From Streptomyces ipomoeae 91-03 (GTDB taxonomy: Bacteria > Actinomycetota > Actinomycetes > Streptomycetales > Streptomycetaceae): a DNA stretch of 49,898 bases. Positions 14,320-22,706 of this stretch are shown one piece after another. The stretch covers positions 1 through 49,898 of the forward strand of contig NZ_AEJC01000007.1 of NCBI RefSeq assembly GCF_000317595.1. Direction: 5' to 3'. Each line of letters begins with the position of its first letter. Position 1 is the stretch's first letter. The notes under the pieces were generated by a model that was not told the origin of the DNA, made no database searches, and saw only the letters and a program-made list of their open reading frames with translations. Both the position numbers and the translations under genes were made by a program.

Positions 14320-17163
14320 ATGCGGGACATGGCTGTTCCCGAGGCCGACACGGCCGTTCCCGTGCGGCTGGCCGCCGTCTTCCTGCCCGCCCCGCTGCCC
14401 CGCCACGGCCGGGTCGCCTTCTGGGACCCGGAGGACGGGGAACGGCCCGCCGGCGAGACGGGGAACCACACGGACCTCACGGTCGTACGACGCCACGGCT
14501 CCGCGGTCCGCAGGGGCACCGTTCCCGCCGTGTCCCTGCCGATCGGCGAGGCCCTGCCCCTGCTGGCCTGGGCCAGGCGTGACCCGGCCGCGCACCCCGC
14601 CACGGCCTGCTGGGGTGCGGCCACTCTGCACGCGCTGCGGCTCGTCGCCCGGGGGCGGCTGCTGCCGGGGCTGACCGTCGACGGCTTCGACGCCTGGCGG
14701 GCGGGACCGCTCGACCAGGACGACGTCGCCCACCTCAGGGCCGTCGCCGCGGCACTTCCGTACGAGGGCCATGCCGTACCGCTGCCCGGCAAGGGCCCAC
14801 TCCGGCTGCCCGAGCCGGAGGCGCTGATGCGGTCCTTCCTCGACGCGGTCGCCGACACGCTCCCGCGCGGCCCGGCGGCGCCGTATGTCTCCGGCAAGCC
14901 GTTCGCGGCGAACGCCGGACAGCGGCTGCCGGCCGCACGCGACTGGGCGGCCGAGGTCGCCGCGGGCATGGACGCGGGCGTACGGATCTCGTTGCGGCTC
15001 GACCTCTCGGCGTACGACCTGTTCGACGACGGCGAAGGAGCCCGGCGGGCGGGCGCGGCCGTGGTCCAGGTGCACAGCCTCGCCGACCCCACCCTCGTCG
15101 CCGACGCGACGGCGCTGTGGGCGGGCGACGCGGAGGCGGCGTTCGGACCACGCGCGCGCGTGGACGCGGCCCTCGCCGTACGCCGCGCGGCCCGCGTCTG
15201 GCCTCCGCTGGACCGGCTCTCCGAGCAGGACGTGCCCGATGTCCTCGCCCTCTCCGAAGAGGAACTGTCCGACCTGCTGGGCGTCGCCGCGACCCGGCTC
15301 GGCGCGGCCGGGGTCGCCGTGCACTGGCCCCGGGACCTGGCCCACGATCTGAGCGCCCGGGCCGAGGTGCGCCCGGCGCCCGGCTCCGCCACCGACGGCA
15401 CCGGCTTCTTCGACAGCGAGGAACTGCTCCGGTTCCGCTGGCAGTTGGCGCTCGGCGGCGACCCGCTCACCGACGCGGAGATGGACACCCTCGCCGAGGC
15501 CCACCGCCCCGTCGTCCGCCTCCGCGACCAGTGGGTCCTCGTCGACCCGGCCCTCGTCCGCAAGGCCCGCAAACGCGAACTGGGCCTGCTCGACCCGATC
15601 GACGCCCTGTCCGTGGCCCTCACGGGCACCGCCGAGGTCGACGGCGAGACGGTGGAGGCGGTGCCGGTGGGCGCGCTGGCGGCGCTGCGGGACCGCCTGA
15701 CGGCGGGCATCACCCCGGTCGACCCGCCCCCGGGCCTCGCGGCCACCCTGCGCGACTACCAACTCCGCGGTCTGGCCTGGCTGGACCTCATGACCTCCCT
15801 CGGCCTCGGCGGCTGCCTCGCCGACGACATGGGCCTCGGCAAGACCATCACGGTCATCGCCCTCCATCTGCGCCGGGCGCGCCCCCAGCCCACGCTCGTC
15901 GTCTGCCCCGCGTCGCTGCTGGGCAACTGGCAGCGGGAGATCACCCGTTTCGCCCCCGGCGTGCCCGTACGCCGCTTCCACGGCCCCGACCGCACCCTGG
16001 ACGAACTACGGGGCTCCCAGAGCCCCGTCGGCGGCTTCGTCCTCACCACGTACGGCACGATGCGCTCATCGGCACCTCAACTGGCCCAGCAGGACTGGGG
16101 CATGGTCGTCGCCGACGAGGCCCAGCACGTCAAGAACCCCTACTCGGCGACGGCGAAGGCCCTGCGCACGATCCCGACGCCCGCGCGCGTGGCCCTGACC
16201 GGCACGCCGGTGGAGAACAACCTCTCCGAACTCTGGGCCCTGCTCGACTGGACGACACCGGGTCTGCTGGGCCCGCTGAAGTCCTTCCGCGCCCGCCACG
16301 CCCGAGCCGTGGAGAACGGCGAGGACGAGGAGGCCGTGACCCGCCTCGCCCGCCTGGTCCGCCCCTTCCTGCTCCGCCGCAAGAAGTCCGACCCGGGTAT
16401 CGTCCCCGAACTCCCGCCCAAGACCGAGACCGACCACCCCGTCCCGCTCACCCGTGAACAGGCCGCGCTCTACGAGGCGGTGGTGCGCGAGTCGCTGCTC
16501 GCCATCGAGACGGCGGAGGGCATCGCACGCCGAGGCCTGGTCCTGAAGCTGCTCGGCGCCCTGAAGCAGATCTGCGACCACCCGGCCCTGTATCTGAAGG
16601 AGGACGCGGCCGGCGCGGGGGACCGGCTGACCGGTCGTTCCGGGAAACTCGCCCTGCTGGACGAGCTGTTGGACACGCTGCTGTCCGAGGACGGCTCGGC
16701 ACTCGTCTTCACCCAGTACGTCGGCATGGCCCGCCTCATCACCGCCCACCTCACCGCGCGGGCGGTGCCGGTCGAACTGCTCCACGGCGGTACACCGGTC
16801 AAGGACCGCGAACAGATGGTGGACCGCTTCCAGAGCGGGCGGACACCGGTACTGGTCCTGTCCCTGAAGGCCGCCGGCACCGGCCTGAACCTCACCCGCG
16901 CCGGCCACGTCATCCACTACGACCGCTGGTGGAACCCCGCCGTCGAAGAACAGGCCACCGACCGCGCCTACCGCATCGGCCAGACCCAGCCCGTCCAGGT
17001 CCACCGCCTCATCACCGAGGGCACCGTCGAAGACCACATCGCCGAAATGCTGGAGTCCAAGCGAGCCCTCTCCGATGCCATCCTCGGCTCCGGCGAGGCC
17101 GCCCTCACCGAACTGACCGACCGAGAACTGAAGGCCTTGGTCTCACTGCGGAGGCCGGCGTGA
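14320..17163 (+). CDS. SNF2-family DNA helicase/translocase
   Basis: ATP-driven DNA translocase of the bacterial Snf2 class, 947 residues. The N-terminal ~400 residues are the bacterial SNF2-associated region. The helicase core follows: Walker A LADDMGLGKTITV (K508), VADEAQHVKN (DEAQ box, D599), ALTGTPVENNLSELW, and the C-terminal lobe with VFTQYVGMARLI, LSLKAAGTGLNLT and the motif VI stretch QATDRAYRIGQTQPVQV. ATG 14320 has GGGAGG 11 bases upstream; GTG 14308 and ATG 14329 are alternatives. It overlaps the SWIM gene by 4 bp. The SNF2-SWIM pair is common in actinobacteria and is presumed to act in DNA repair or chromosome maintenance. The upstream damage-type promoter element agrees with that. 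Confidence 0.95.
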   Translation: MRDMAVPEADTAVPVRLAAVFLPAPLPRHGRVAFWDPEDGERPAGETGNHTDLTVVRRHGSAVRRGTVPAVSLPIGEALPLLAWARRDPAAHPATACWGAATLHALRLVARGRLLPGLTVDGFDAWRAGPLDQDDVAHLRAVAAALPYEGHAVPLPGKGPLRLPEPEALMRSFLDAVADTLPRGPAAPYVSGKPFAANAGQRLPAARDWAAEVAAGMDAGVRISLRLDLSAYDLFDDGEGARRAGAAVVQVHSLADPTLVADATALWAGDAEAAFGPRARVDAALAVRRAARVWPPLDRLSEQDVPDVLALSEEELSDLLGVAATRLGAAGVAVHWPRDLAHDLSARAEVRPAPGSATDGTGFFDSEELLRFRWQLALGGDPLTDAEMDTLAEAHRPVVRLRDQWVLVDPALVRKARKRELGLLDPIDALSVALTGTAEVDGETVEAVPVGALAALRDRLTAGITPVDPPPGLAATLRDYQLRGLAWLDLMTSLGLGGCLADDMGLGKTITVIALHLRRARPQPTLVVCPASLLGNWQREITRFAPGVPVRRFHGPDRTLDELRGSQSPVGGFVLTTYGTMRSSAPQLAQQDWGMVVADEAQHVKNPYSATAKALRTIPTPARVALTGTPVENNLSELWALLDWTTPGLLGPLKSFRARHARAVENGEDEEAVTRLARLVRPFLLRRKKSDPGIVPELPPKTETDHPVPLTREQAALYEAVVRESLLAIETAEGIARRGLVLKLLGALKQICDHPALYLKEDAAGAGDRLTGRSGKLALLDELLDTLLSEDGSALVFTQYVGMARLITAHLTARAVPVELLHGGTPVKDREQMVDRFQSGRTPVLVLSLKAAGTGLNLTRAGHVIHYDRWWNPAVEEQATDRAYRIGQTQPVQVHRLITEGTVEDHIAEMLESKRALSDAILGSGEAALTELTDRELKALVSLRRPA

Positions 17164-19448
17164 GCGGGGACGAGGAGCGGCGGCACGGAGGCGTGGAGCA
17201 ACGCGGGGGCGTTGAGGACTGGGCCGTGGGGGAGTCGGAGGCCGAGGAAGGCCCCGCCGTGGGGGAGCCGGGAGCCGGGGAAGGTTCGGCCATGGGGGAT
17301 TCAGGGGTCGTGGAGAGGGCGTCCGTGGATTCCGGTGCCGGGTCACGTCCCGCCGATGTGGCCCGTCGGGCGCTGAGGGCGGCGCGGGCGCGGGGGACGA
17401 CGCGAGGGTCCGAGGCGGGCGACGAGTACGGCACGCCTGCCGCACCGGGCGGCGCTCGTCCCGGTGATGTGGCGCGGGAGGCGCTGCGGCGGGCCGTGAA
17501 TGCCGAGGCGGCCACTCTTGAGGAGCCGGAAGGGGAGCGAAAAGGAACCCCTTCGGGAGCCGAGCGCTCCGACGCGGTGTCCCCGGCGGGCGCCCGACCC
17601 GGTGACATCGCCAGGGAAGCGTTGCGGGCGGCCCGCGCGGCCGAGCGGGCACGGGCGGAAACCGAAGCCGAGGTGGGCGCCAAGGGGGCCGTCACCTCGC
17701 GTCGAACTGCCGACCGGGGGTCGATCCGCTCCCGGGCACGGCAGGAGACCCGGGGGCGAGGCGATGGCCGGGAAGGCGGCCGGGGCGCTGATCGTGGTGG
17801 AGGGCGTCCGACGCGGGACGTGCACGAACTGCTCGCCGGTGCCTTCCGGTTGCCGCCTGATGACGCACCCACCGATGCCCCGTCCGCGAAGGGCACGGAC
17901 ATCCAGCGGGCCGTGGCTGCTCACGCCGGCTCCGCCGCCAAGGACGACCCGCCGCCGGACTATTCCGCACGCCCTCATGCCCACGACGTCCCCGGCACCT
18001 ACCTGTCGGACGGCTCCGCACACTCCCGCAGCCACCACGTACCCGGCACCCACCCCCCAGACGATTCCGCACGCCCTCGTGCCCACGACGCACCCGGCAC
18101 CGCCGCACCGGACACCCCCACGACGCCACGCGTCCCCCGCACCATGGCCGCCCCCTCCCGCGACGGTGAACTGCGCCGTACCTTCCCGGCGTTCCCGCCG
18201 CGTCCCTCGGGCGGGGAGGCGTTCGCGGAGAGTTGGTGGGGCAATGCGTGGGTGTCGGCGCTGGAGGAAGGGGCACTGGACGCGGCGCGGCTGGCGCGCG
18301 GGCGGGCGTACGCCGACAAGGGGCACGTGGACGCGATCACCGTGACGCCGGGGCTGGTGCTGGCGTATGTCCACGGCAGCAGACCACGGCCGTATCGCGT
18401 GCAGATCCGTGTGCGAACGCTGGACGACACCGAATGGGACCGCCTCCTGGACGCGGCGGCCGAACGCCCCGGCCGCATCGCCGCACTGCTGGACAAGCAG
18501 CTGCCGCAGGCGCTCGCCGACACCGGCCCCCGAGACGCCGGAGACACTGGAGACACCGGAACCCGAGCCGGACCAGGCGTGCGCCTGCTGCCGGGCCCTG
18601 GTGAGCTCGACCCCCATTGCAGTTGCCCCGACTTCGGCCACCCCTGCAAGCACGCGGCGGCCCTCTGCTACCAGACCGCCCGACTGCTGGACGAGGACCC
18701 CTTCGTGCTGTTGCTCCTGCGGGGCCGGGGCGAGCGTCAGTTGCTCGACGCGCTGTCGCGGCGCAGTGCCACGCGTGCGGCCCGTGCCGCTCAGGACGGG
18801 GAACCCCAGGCCCTCCCCGGCGTCCGTGCGCGAGACGCCCTCGCCCCGCGCACGCTCCCGCCGTTGCCCGCCCCGCTGCCCCCGCCACCGCACCCGGAAC
18901 AGCCCCCGGTGTATCCGGGCGCACCGGGCGGCCCGGACCCGTTCGCGCTGGACCAGTTGGCCACGGACGCGGCGGCCCGCGCGCACGCGCTGCTCACCAC
19001 CGGAAGGGACCCAGTGGCCGAGCTGACGCTGTGGCAGGACGCGGTACGGCTGGCCGCCGCCCGCCCCGGCTCGGGTCTGACGGCCACGACCCGAGCGCTG
19101 TACTCCTCCCTGGCCGCCGCCACCGGCCGCACCCCGGCCGACCTGGCCCGAGCGGTCGCCGCCTGGCGCCAGGGCGGACTCGAAGGGCTCACCGTCCTGG
19201 AGGAACCCTGGGACCCACCGGCCGGCCGCTTCGACCGCGCCCGGCCCCTGCTCCTGGCCGCCGACCTCCCGGCGTTCCGCCCTTGGCGCAACCACCTCAC
19301 CCACCCCTTCGGCCATGTCCAACTGCGCCTGGGCCGCGACGGCCTGTGGTACGCCTACGAGTCCGAACCGGGCCAGGACGACTGGTGGCCGCGAGGCACC
19401 CCGGACCTCGACCCGGTGGGCGCCCTGACCGGCCTGGGGGAGGCATGA
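17160..19448 (+). CDS. SWIM zinc-finger protein with repeat-rich N-terminus
   Basis: 762 residues, coupled to the SNF2 gene through a GTGA overlap at 17160. The SWIM motif is CSCPDFGHPCKHAAALCY (C487, C489, C496, H498), a zinc-binding fold for DNA or protein contacts, expected to partner the SNF2 ATPase. The conserved part begins at ~340 (FPPRPSGGEAFAESWWGNAW). The first ~340 residues are low complexity. Three copies of a (A/S)RP(G/A)D(V/I)AR(E/R)ALR motif start near residues 60, 99 and 144, separated by acidic and Ser/Gly-rich linkers, then about three loose copies of a 17-20-residue His/Pro-rich unit (HDVPGTYLSDG, HHVPGTHPPDD, HDAPGTAAPD) near 270-320. After SWIM a Pro-rich linker leads to a helical C-terminal domain. 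The start codon is certain from the overlap. Confidence 0.92.
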   Translation: MSGDEERRHGGVEQRGGVEDWAVGESEAEEGPAVGEPGAGEGSAMGDSGVVERASVDSGAGSRPADVARRALRAARARGTTRGSEAGDEYGTPAAPGGARPGDVAREALRRAVNAEAATLEEPEGERKGTPSGAERSDAVSPAGARPGDIAREALRAARAAERARAETEAEVGAKGAVTSRRTADRGSIRSRARQETRGRGDGREGGRGADRGGGRPTRDVHELLAGAFRLPPDDAPTDAPSAKGTDIQRAVAAHAGSAAKDDPPPDYSARPHAHDVPGTYLSDGSAHSRSHHVPGTHPPDDSARPRAHDAPGTAAPDTPTTPRVPRTMAAPSRDGELRRTFPAFPPRPSGGEAFAESWWGNAWVSALEEGALDAARLARGRAYADKGHVDAITVTPGLVLAYVHGSRPRPYRVQIRVRTLDDTEWDRLLDAAAERPGRIAALLDKQLPQALADTGPRDAGDTGDTGTRAGPGVRLLPGPGELDPHCSCPDFGHPCKHAAALCYQTARLLDEDPFVLLLLRGRGERQLLDALSRRSATRAARAAQDGEPQALPGVRARDALAPRTLPPLPAPLPPPPHPEQPPVYPGAPGGPDPFALDQLATDAAARAHALLTTGRDPVAELTLWQDAVRLAAARPGSGLTATTRALYSSLAAATGRTPADLARAVAAWRQGGLEGLTVLEEPWDPPAGRFDRARPLLLAADLPAFRPWRNHLTHPFGHVQLRLGRDGLWYAYESEPGQDDWWPRGTPDLDPVGALTGLGEA

Positions 19449-19482
19449 CCGCTCGCCCGCCGCCACAACGCGAGCACTCACC

Positions 19483-19500
19483 TCCCCGAGACATCGGGGA
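19483..19500. terminator. Small hairpin after the SNF2-SWIM operon
   Basis: TCCCCGA (19483-19489) pairs with TCGGGGA (19494-19500) around GACA, followed by AGTTTGTTCG, giving a T-rich tail for this genome. The rest of the gap to 19667 shows no gene. TTAGCG at 19656-19661 may be part of the downstream promoter. Confidence 0.5.
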
Positions 19501-19667
19501 AGTTTGTTCGAAGTGGTCATCCGGCATCCGGAGAAGACAATGGCCCGGCGGCTGACCTGCGCTTCGGTGAAGAGGGTGTGAGAGTTGCCCGCTGATGTTC
19601 GGGAGCCGTCTGGGCGTATTCGGGGCCCAGGGCATGAGCACCAGGAGAGGGACGTTAGCGTGGAGCG

Positions 19668-21002
19668 GTGAGTGAGACGACGACCCCCGCCCTCCAGTAC
19701 CGTTTCGACGGACCGGACGACGCCCCGGTCCTGATCCTCGGCCCCTCGCTCGGAACGACGTGGCACATGTGGGATCGACAGGTCCCGGAACTGACCAAAC
19801 AGTGGCGGGTCTTCCGGTTCGACCTGCCGGGCCACGGCGGCGCGCCCGCGTATCCCGGCGGCTCGGTCACCGAGCTGGCGGCCCGGCTGCTGGCGACACT
19901 GGACGCCGTCGGGGTGCAGCGCTTCGGCTACGCGGGTTGCGCGCTGGGCGGTGCCATCGGTGCCGAACTCGCCCTGCGCCACCCGGAACGCATCGCCTCG
20001 CTCGCACTGATCGCGGCCTCACCCCGCTTCGGCACGGCCGACGAGTTCCGTCAGCGCGGGGTGATCGTACGGACGAACGGCCTCGACCCCATCGCCCGTA
20101 CGTCCCCGGACCGCTGGTTCACCGCCGGGTTCGCGGCGGCGCAGCCCGCGATCACCGAGTGGGCCGTGCAGATGGTCCGCACCACCGACCCCGGCTGCTA
20201 CATCGCCGCCTGCGAGGCGCTCGCCTCGTTCGACGTCCGCGCGGACCTGGGCCGTATCGGCGTCCCCACCCTCGTCCTCGTCGGCTCGGATGACCAGGTC
20301 ACCGGCCCCGCCGAGGCCCGCACCCTGGTCGCGGGCATCCCGGACGCCCGCCTCGCCGTCGTCCCCGGCGCCTCGCACCTGGTGCCGGTCGAGCAGCCCG
20401 CCGCCGTCACCGACCTCCTCGTACGGCACTTCTCCACGGCCTGGCAGCCGGCCTACGACGCGGACACCGGCCAGATCGCGATCCCGGCGGCCCCCGTCAA
20501 GCCGGCCCTCGCCACCGTGGCGCCGCAGAGCGGACCCCAGACCGGGCCCCAGATCGGGCCGCAGACCGGACCCGTCGCCGAGATCGCCCCGGCCGCCGCG
20601 CAGCCCGAGGCCACGGGGAGACCGGACCCGTACGACGCCGGACTGAAGGTCCGCCGGGAGGTGCTCGGCGACGCGCACGTGGACCGGGCGCTGGCGTCGG
20701 CGGACGAGTTCTCCGGCGACTTCCAGGAGTTCATCACCCGCTACGCCTGGGGCGAGATCTGGGACCGGCCCGGTCTCGACCGCCGCTCCCGCAGCTGCGT
20801 CACCCTGACCGCCCTGGTCGCCGGCGGGCACCTGGAGGAACTCGCCTTCCACACCCGCGCCGCCCTCCGCAACGGCCTCACCCCGAACGAGATCAAGGAG
20901 GTTCTCCTGCAGGCCGCCGTCTACTGCGGCGTCCCGGCCGCGAACAGCGCGTTCAAGGTGGCCCAGCAGGTCATCCGCGAGGAGACCACGCCCGCGGAGT
21001 GA
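19668..21002 (+). CDS. pcaL: Fused 3-oxoadipate enol-lactonase / 4-carboxymuconolactone decarboxylase-like protein
   Basis: 444 residues. Residues 1-~260 are an alpha/beta-hydrolase resembling PcaD; residues ~325-440 are a carboxymuconolactone decarboxylase domain resembling PcaC (SGDFQEFITRYAWGEIWDRP, GHLEELAFHTRAALRNGLTP, QAAVYCGVPAANSAF). Such fusions (PcaL) catalyse consecutive steps of the protocatechuate branch of the beta-ketoadipate pathway. The linker (~265-310) is Pro/Gln-rich with GPQTGPQIGPQTGP repeats. The nucleophile elbow reads GYAGCALGGA: Ala92 occupies the position of the catalytic serine, although the acid (VGSDDQVTGP) and histidine (GASHLVPVEQP) regions look intact. The first domain may therefore not be a normal lactonase. 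No other pca gene is nearby. Start GTG 19668 is used; the Shine-Dalgarno is weak. Confidence 0.85.
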   Translation: MSETTTPALQYRFDGPDDAPVLILGPSLGTTWHMWDRQVPELTKQWRVFRFDLPGHGGAPAYPGGSVTELAARLLATLDAVGVQRFGYAGCALGGAIGAELALRHPERIASLALIAASPRFGTADEFRQRGVIVRTNGLDPIARTSPDRWFTAGFAAAQPAITEWAVQMVRTTDPGCYIAACEALASFDVRADLGRIGVPTLVLVGSDDQVTGPAEARTLVAGIPDARLAVVPGASHLVPVEQPAAVTDLLVRHFSTAWQPAYDADTGQIAIPAAPVKPALATVAPQSGPQTGPQIGPQTGPVAEIAPAAAQPEATGRPDPYDAGLKVRREVLGDAHVDRALASADEFSGDFQEFITRYAWGEIWDRPGLDRRSRSCVTLTALVAGGHLEELAFHTRAALRNGLTPNEIKEVLLQAAVYCGVPAANSAFKVAQQVIREETTPAE

Positions 21003-21063
21003 GCCTTGTGGGAGCGCGCCCCGTGAGTGAGCCCACGACCGGTGACCGGGGCAGGATGGACCC

Positions 21064-21705
21064 ATGAAGCTCACGCTCACGAAGAAGTCGCACGCCTGCG
21101 TCCGTCTGGAGAAGGACGGACGCACGCTCGTCATCGACCCCGGCGCCTTCAGCGAGGAGGACGCCGCGGTCGGCGCGGACGCCGTCCTGGTCACCCACGA
21201 GCACCCCGACCACTTCGACGAGGGACGGCTGCGGGCGGCCCTGGAGGCCAACCCGGCCGCCGAGATCTGGACCCTGCGGTCCGTCGCCGAGCAGATCTCC
21301 GCCGCCTTCCCGGGCCGGGTCCACACCGTCGGTCACGGCGACACGTTCACGGCGGCCGGTTTCGACGTCCAGGTCCACGGCGAACTCCACGCCGTCATCC
21401 ACCCGGACATCCCCCGCATCACCAACGTCGGCTACCTCGTCGACGACGGCCGCGTCTTCCACCCCGGCGACGCCCTCACCGTCCCCGGCCACGCCGTCGA
21501 GACGCTGATGCTCCCCGTCATGGCCCCCTGGAGCAAGATCTCCGAGGTCATCGACTACGTCCGCGAGGTCGGGCCGCAGCGCGCGTACGACATCCACGAC
21601 GCCCTCCTCACCGACCTCGCCCGCCCGATCTACGACCGCCAGATCGGCGCCCTGGGCGGCGCGGAACACCTGCGGCTGGCGCCCGGCGCATCGGCGGACC
21701 TCTGA
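21064..21705 (+). CDS. Metallo-beta-lactamase-fold hydrolase
   Basis: 213-residue protein of the small UlaG-like metal-dependent hydrolase group. The metal motif is VTHEHPDHFD (H45, H47, D49, H50). Further ligands are likely in VHGELHAVIH, FHPGDAL and the late histidine in YDIHDALL. Substrate unknown; this group includes lactonases and phosphodiesterases. A CAGGAT -10-like box at 21052-21057 lies six bases before ATG 21064, so the mRNA is probably leaderless. Stands alone between pcaL and the exonuclease gene. Confidence 0.88.
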   Translation: MKLTLTKKSHACVRLEKDGRTLVIDPGAFSEEDAAVGADAVLVTHEHPDHFDEGRLRAALEANPAAEIWTLRSVAEQISAAFPGRVHTVGHGDTFTAAGFDVQVHGELHAVIHPDIPRITNVGYLVDDGRVFHPGDALTVPGHAVETLMLPVMAPWSKISEVIDYVREVGPQRAYDIHDALLTDLARPIYDRQIGALGGAEHLRLAPGASADL

Positions 21706-21812
21706 GCACTGCCGCGACCCGGCGGCCGGCCAGGGTGAGAAAGCGGTCCCGGCGGCGGTCAGGACCCTCATGACCTGGGCGGATGCGCCGGTGGCCACCG
21801 GGCGGGACGGCG

Positions 21813-21835
21813 TTGTCGTACCCGCCCGGTAAGTT
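21813..21835 (+). promoter_or_regulatory. Candidate DNA-damage promoter of exonuclease III gene
   Basis: TTGTCG (21813-21818), then 11 bases, then TAAGTT (21830-21835). The TTGTCR and TAnnnT blocks have the same spacing as in the SNF2 promoter at 14233; the intervening GTG of the consensus is not kept. Only seven bases separate TAAGTT from the xthA ATG, so the message would be leaderless. Confidence 0.45.
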
Positions 21836-21842
21836 GTGGAGC

Positions 21843-22622
21843 ATGCGTATCGCCACCTGGAACGTGAACTCGATCACCGCCCGCCTCCCGAGGCTGCTCG
21901 CCTGGCTGGAGAGCACCGGCACGGACGTGCTCTGCCTCCAGGAGGCCAAGATCGCCGAGGACGGCTTCCCGTTCGCCGAGCTGCGGGAGAAGGGCTACGA
22001 GGCCGCGGTGCACGCCACGGGCCGGTGGAACGGCGTGGCGGTGATCTCCCGCGTCGGCATCGAGGACGTGGTCAAGGGCCTGCCCGGCGACCCCGGCTAC
22101 GACGGCGTCGTGGAGCCCCGCGCGATCTCCGCGACCTGCGGCCCGGTCCGCGTCTGGTCGGTGTACGTGCCGAACGGCCGCGAGGTCGACCACCCGCACT
22201 ACGCGTACAAGCTCCAGTGGTTCGAGGCCCTGAAGGCCGCCGTCGCCGGTGACGCGAGCGGCAGCCGCCCCTTCGCCGTCATGGGCGACTACAACGTGGC
22301 TCCGACGGACGACGACGTGTACGACGTCGCCGCCTTCGAGGGCCTCACCCACGTCACCCCCGCCGAGCGCGCCGCCCTCGCCTCCCTCCGCGAATCCGGC
22401 CTCTTCGACGTGGTCCCCCGCCCCCTCAAGTACGACCACCCCTACACCTACTGGGACTACCGCCAGCTCTGCTTCCCCAAGAACCGCGGCATGCGCATCG
22501 ACCTCGTCTACGGCAACAAGCCGTTCGAGGAGGCCGTGAAGGACGCGTACGTGGACCGCGAGGAGCGCAAGGGCAAGGGCGCCTCCGACCACGCGCCGGT
22601 GGTGGTGGACCTGGAGGTGTAG
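21843..22622 (+). CDS. xthA: Exodeoxyribonuclease III
   Basis: AP endonuclease and 3'-5' exonuclease of base-excision repair, 259 residues, a normal length. Endonuclease/exonuclease/phosphatase-fold motifs are present: MRIATWNVNSITARLPRLLA (N7), LCLQEAKIAED (E34 metal ligand), VYVPNGREVD, VMGDYNVAPTDDD, RGMRIDLVYGN and the terminal GASDHAPVVVDLEV (Asp-His pair). Start ATG 21843 gives the canonical N-terminus; the frame extends upstream to 21783 without homology. Single gene, probably driven by the damage-type promoter just upstream. Confidence 0.96.
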   Translation: MRIATWNVNSITARLPRLLAWLESTGTDVLCLQEAKIAEDGFPFAELREKGYEAAVHATGRWNGVAVISRVGIEDVVKGLPGDPGYDGVVEPRAISATCGPVRVWSVYVPNGREVDHPHYAYKLQWFEALKAAVAGDASGSRPFAVMGDYNVAPTDDDVYDVAAFEGLTHVTPAERAALASLRESGLFDVVPRPLKYDHPYTYWDYRQLCFPKNRGMRIDLVYGNKPFEEAVKDAYVDREERKGKGASDHAPVVVDLEV

Positions 22623-22706
22623 CCGCCGACTCGAACAGCCCGTCCGGCGTTCCAGGACGAGGCCGTTCGGGCCGCGGCGGGGCCCGGGGGCGCGGCCCCC
22701 GGACGA

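Noticed and set aside
17343..19982. 879-codon minus-strand open frame opposite the SWIM gene
   Set aside because: Antisense shadow; the plus strand has the SWIM motif, the coupled start and correct codon usage.
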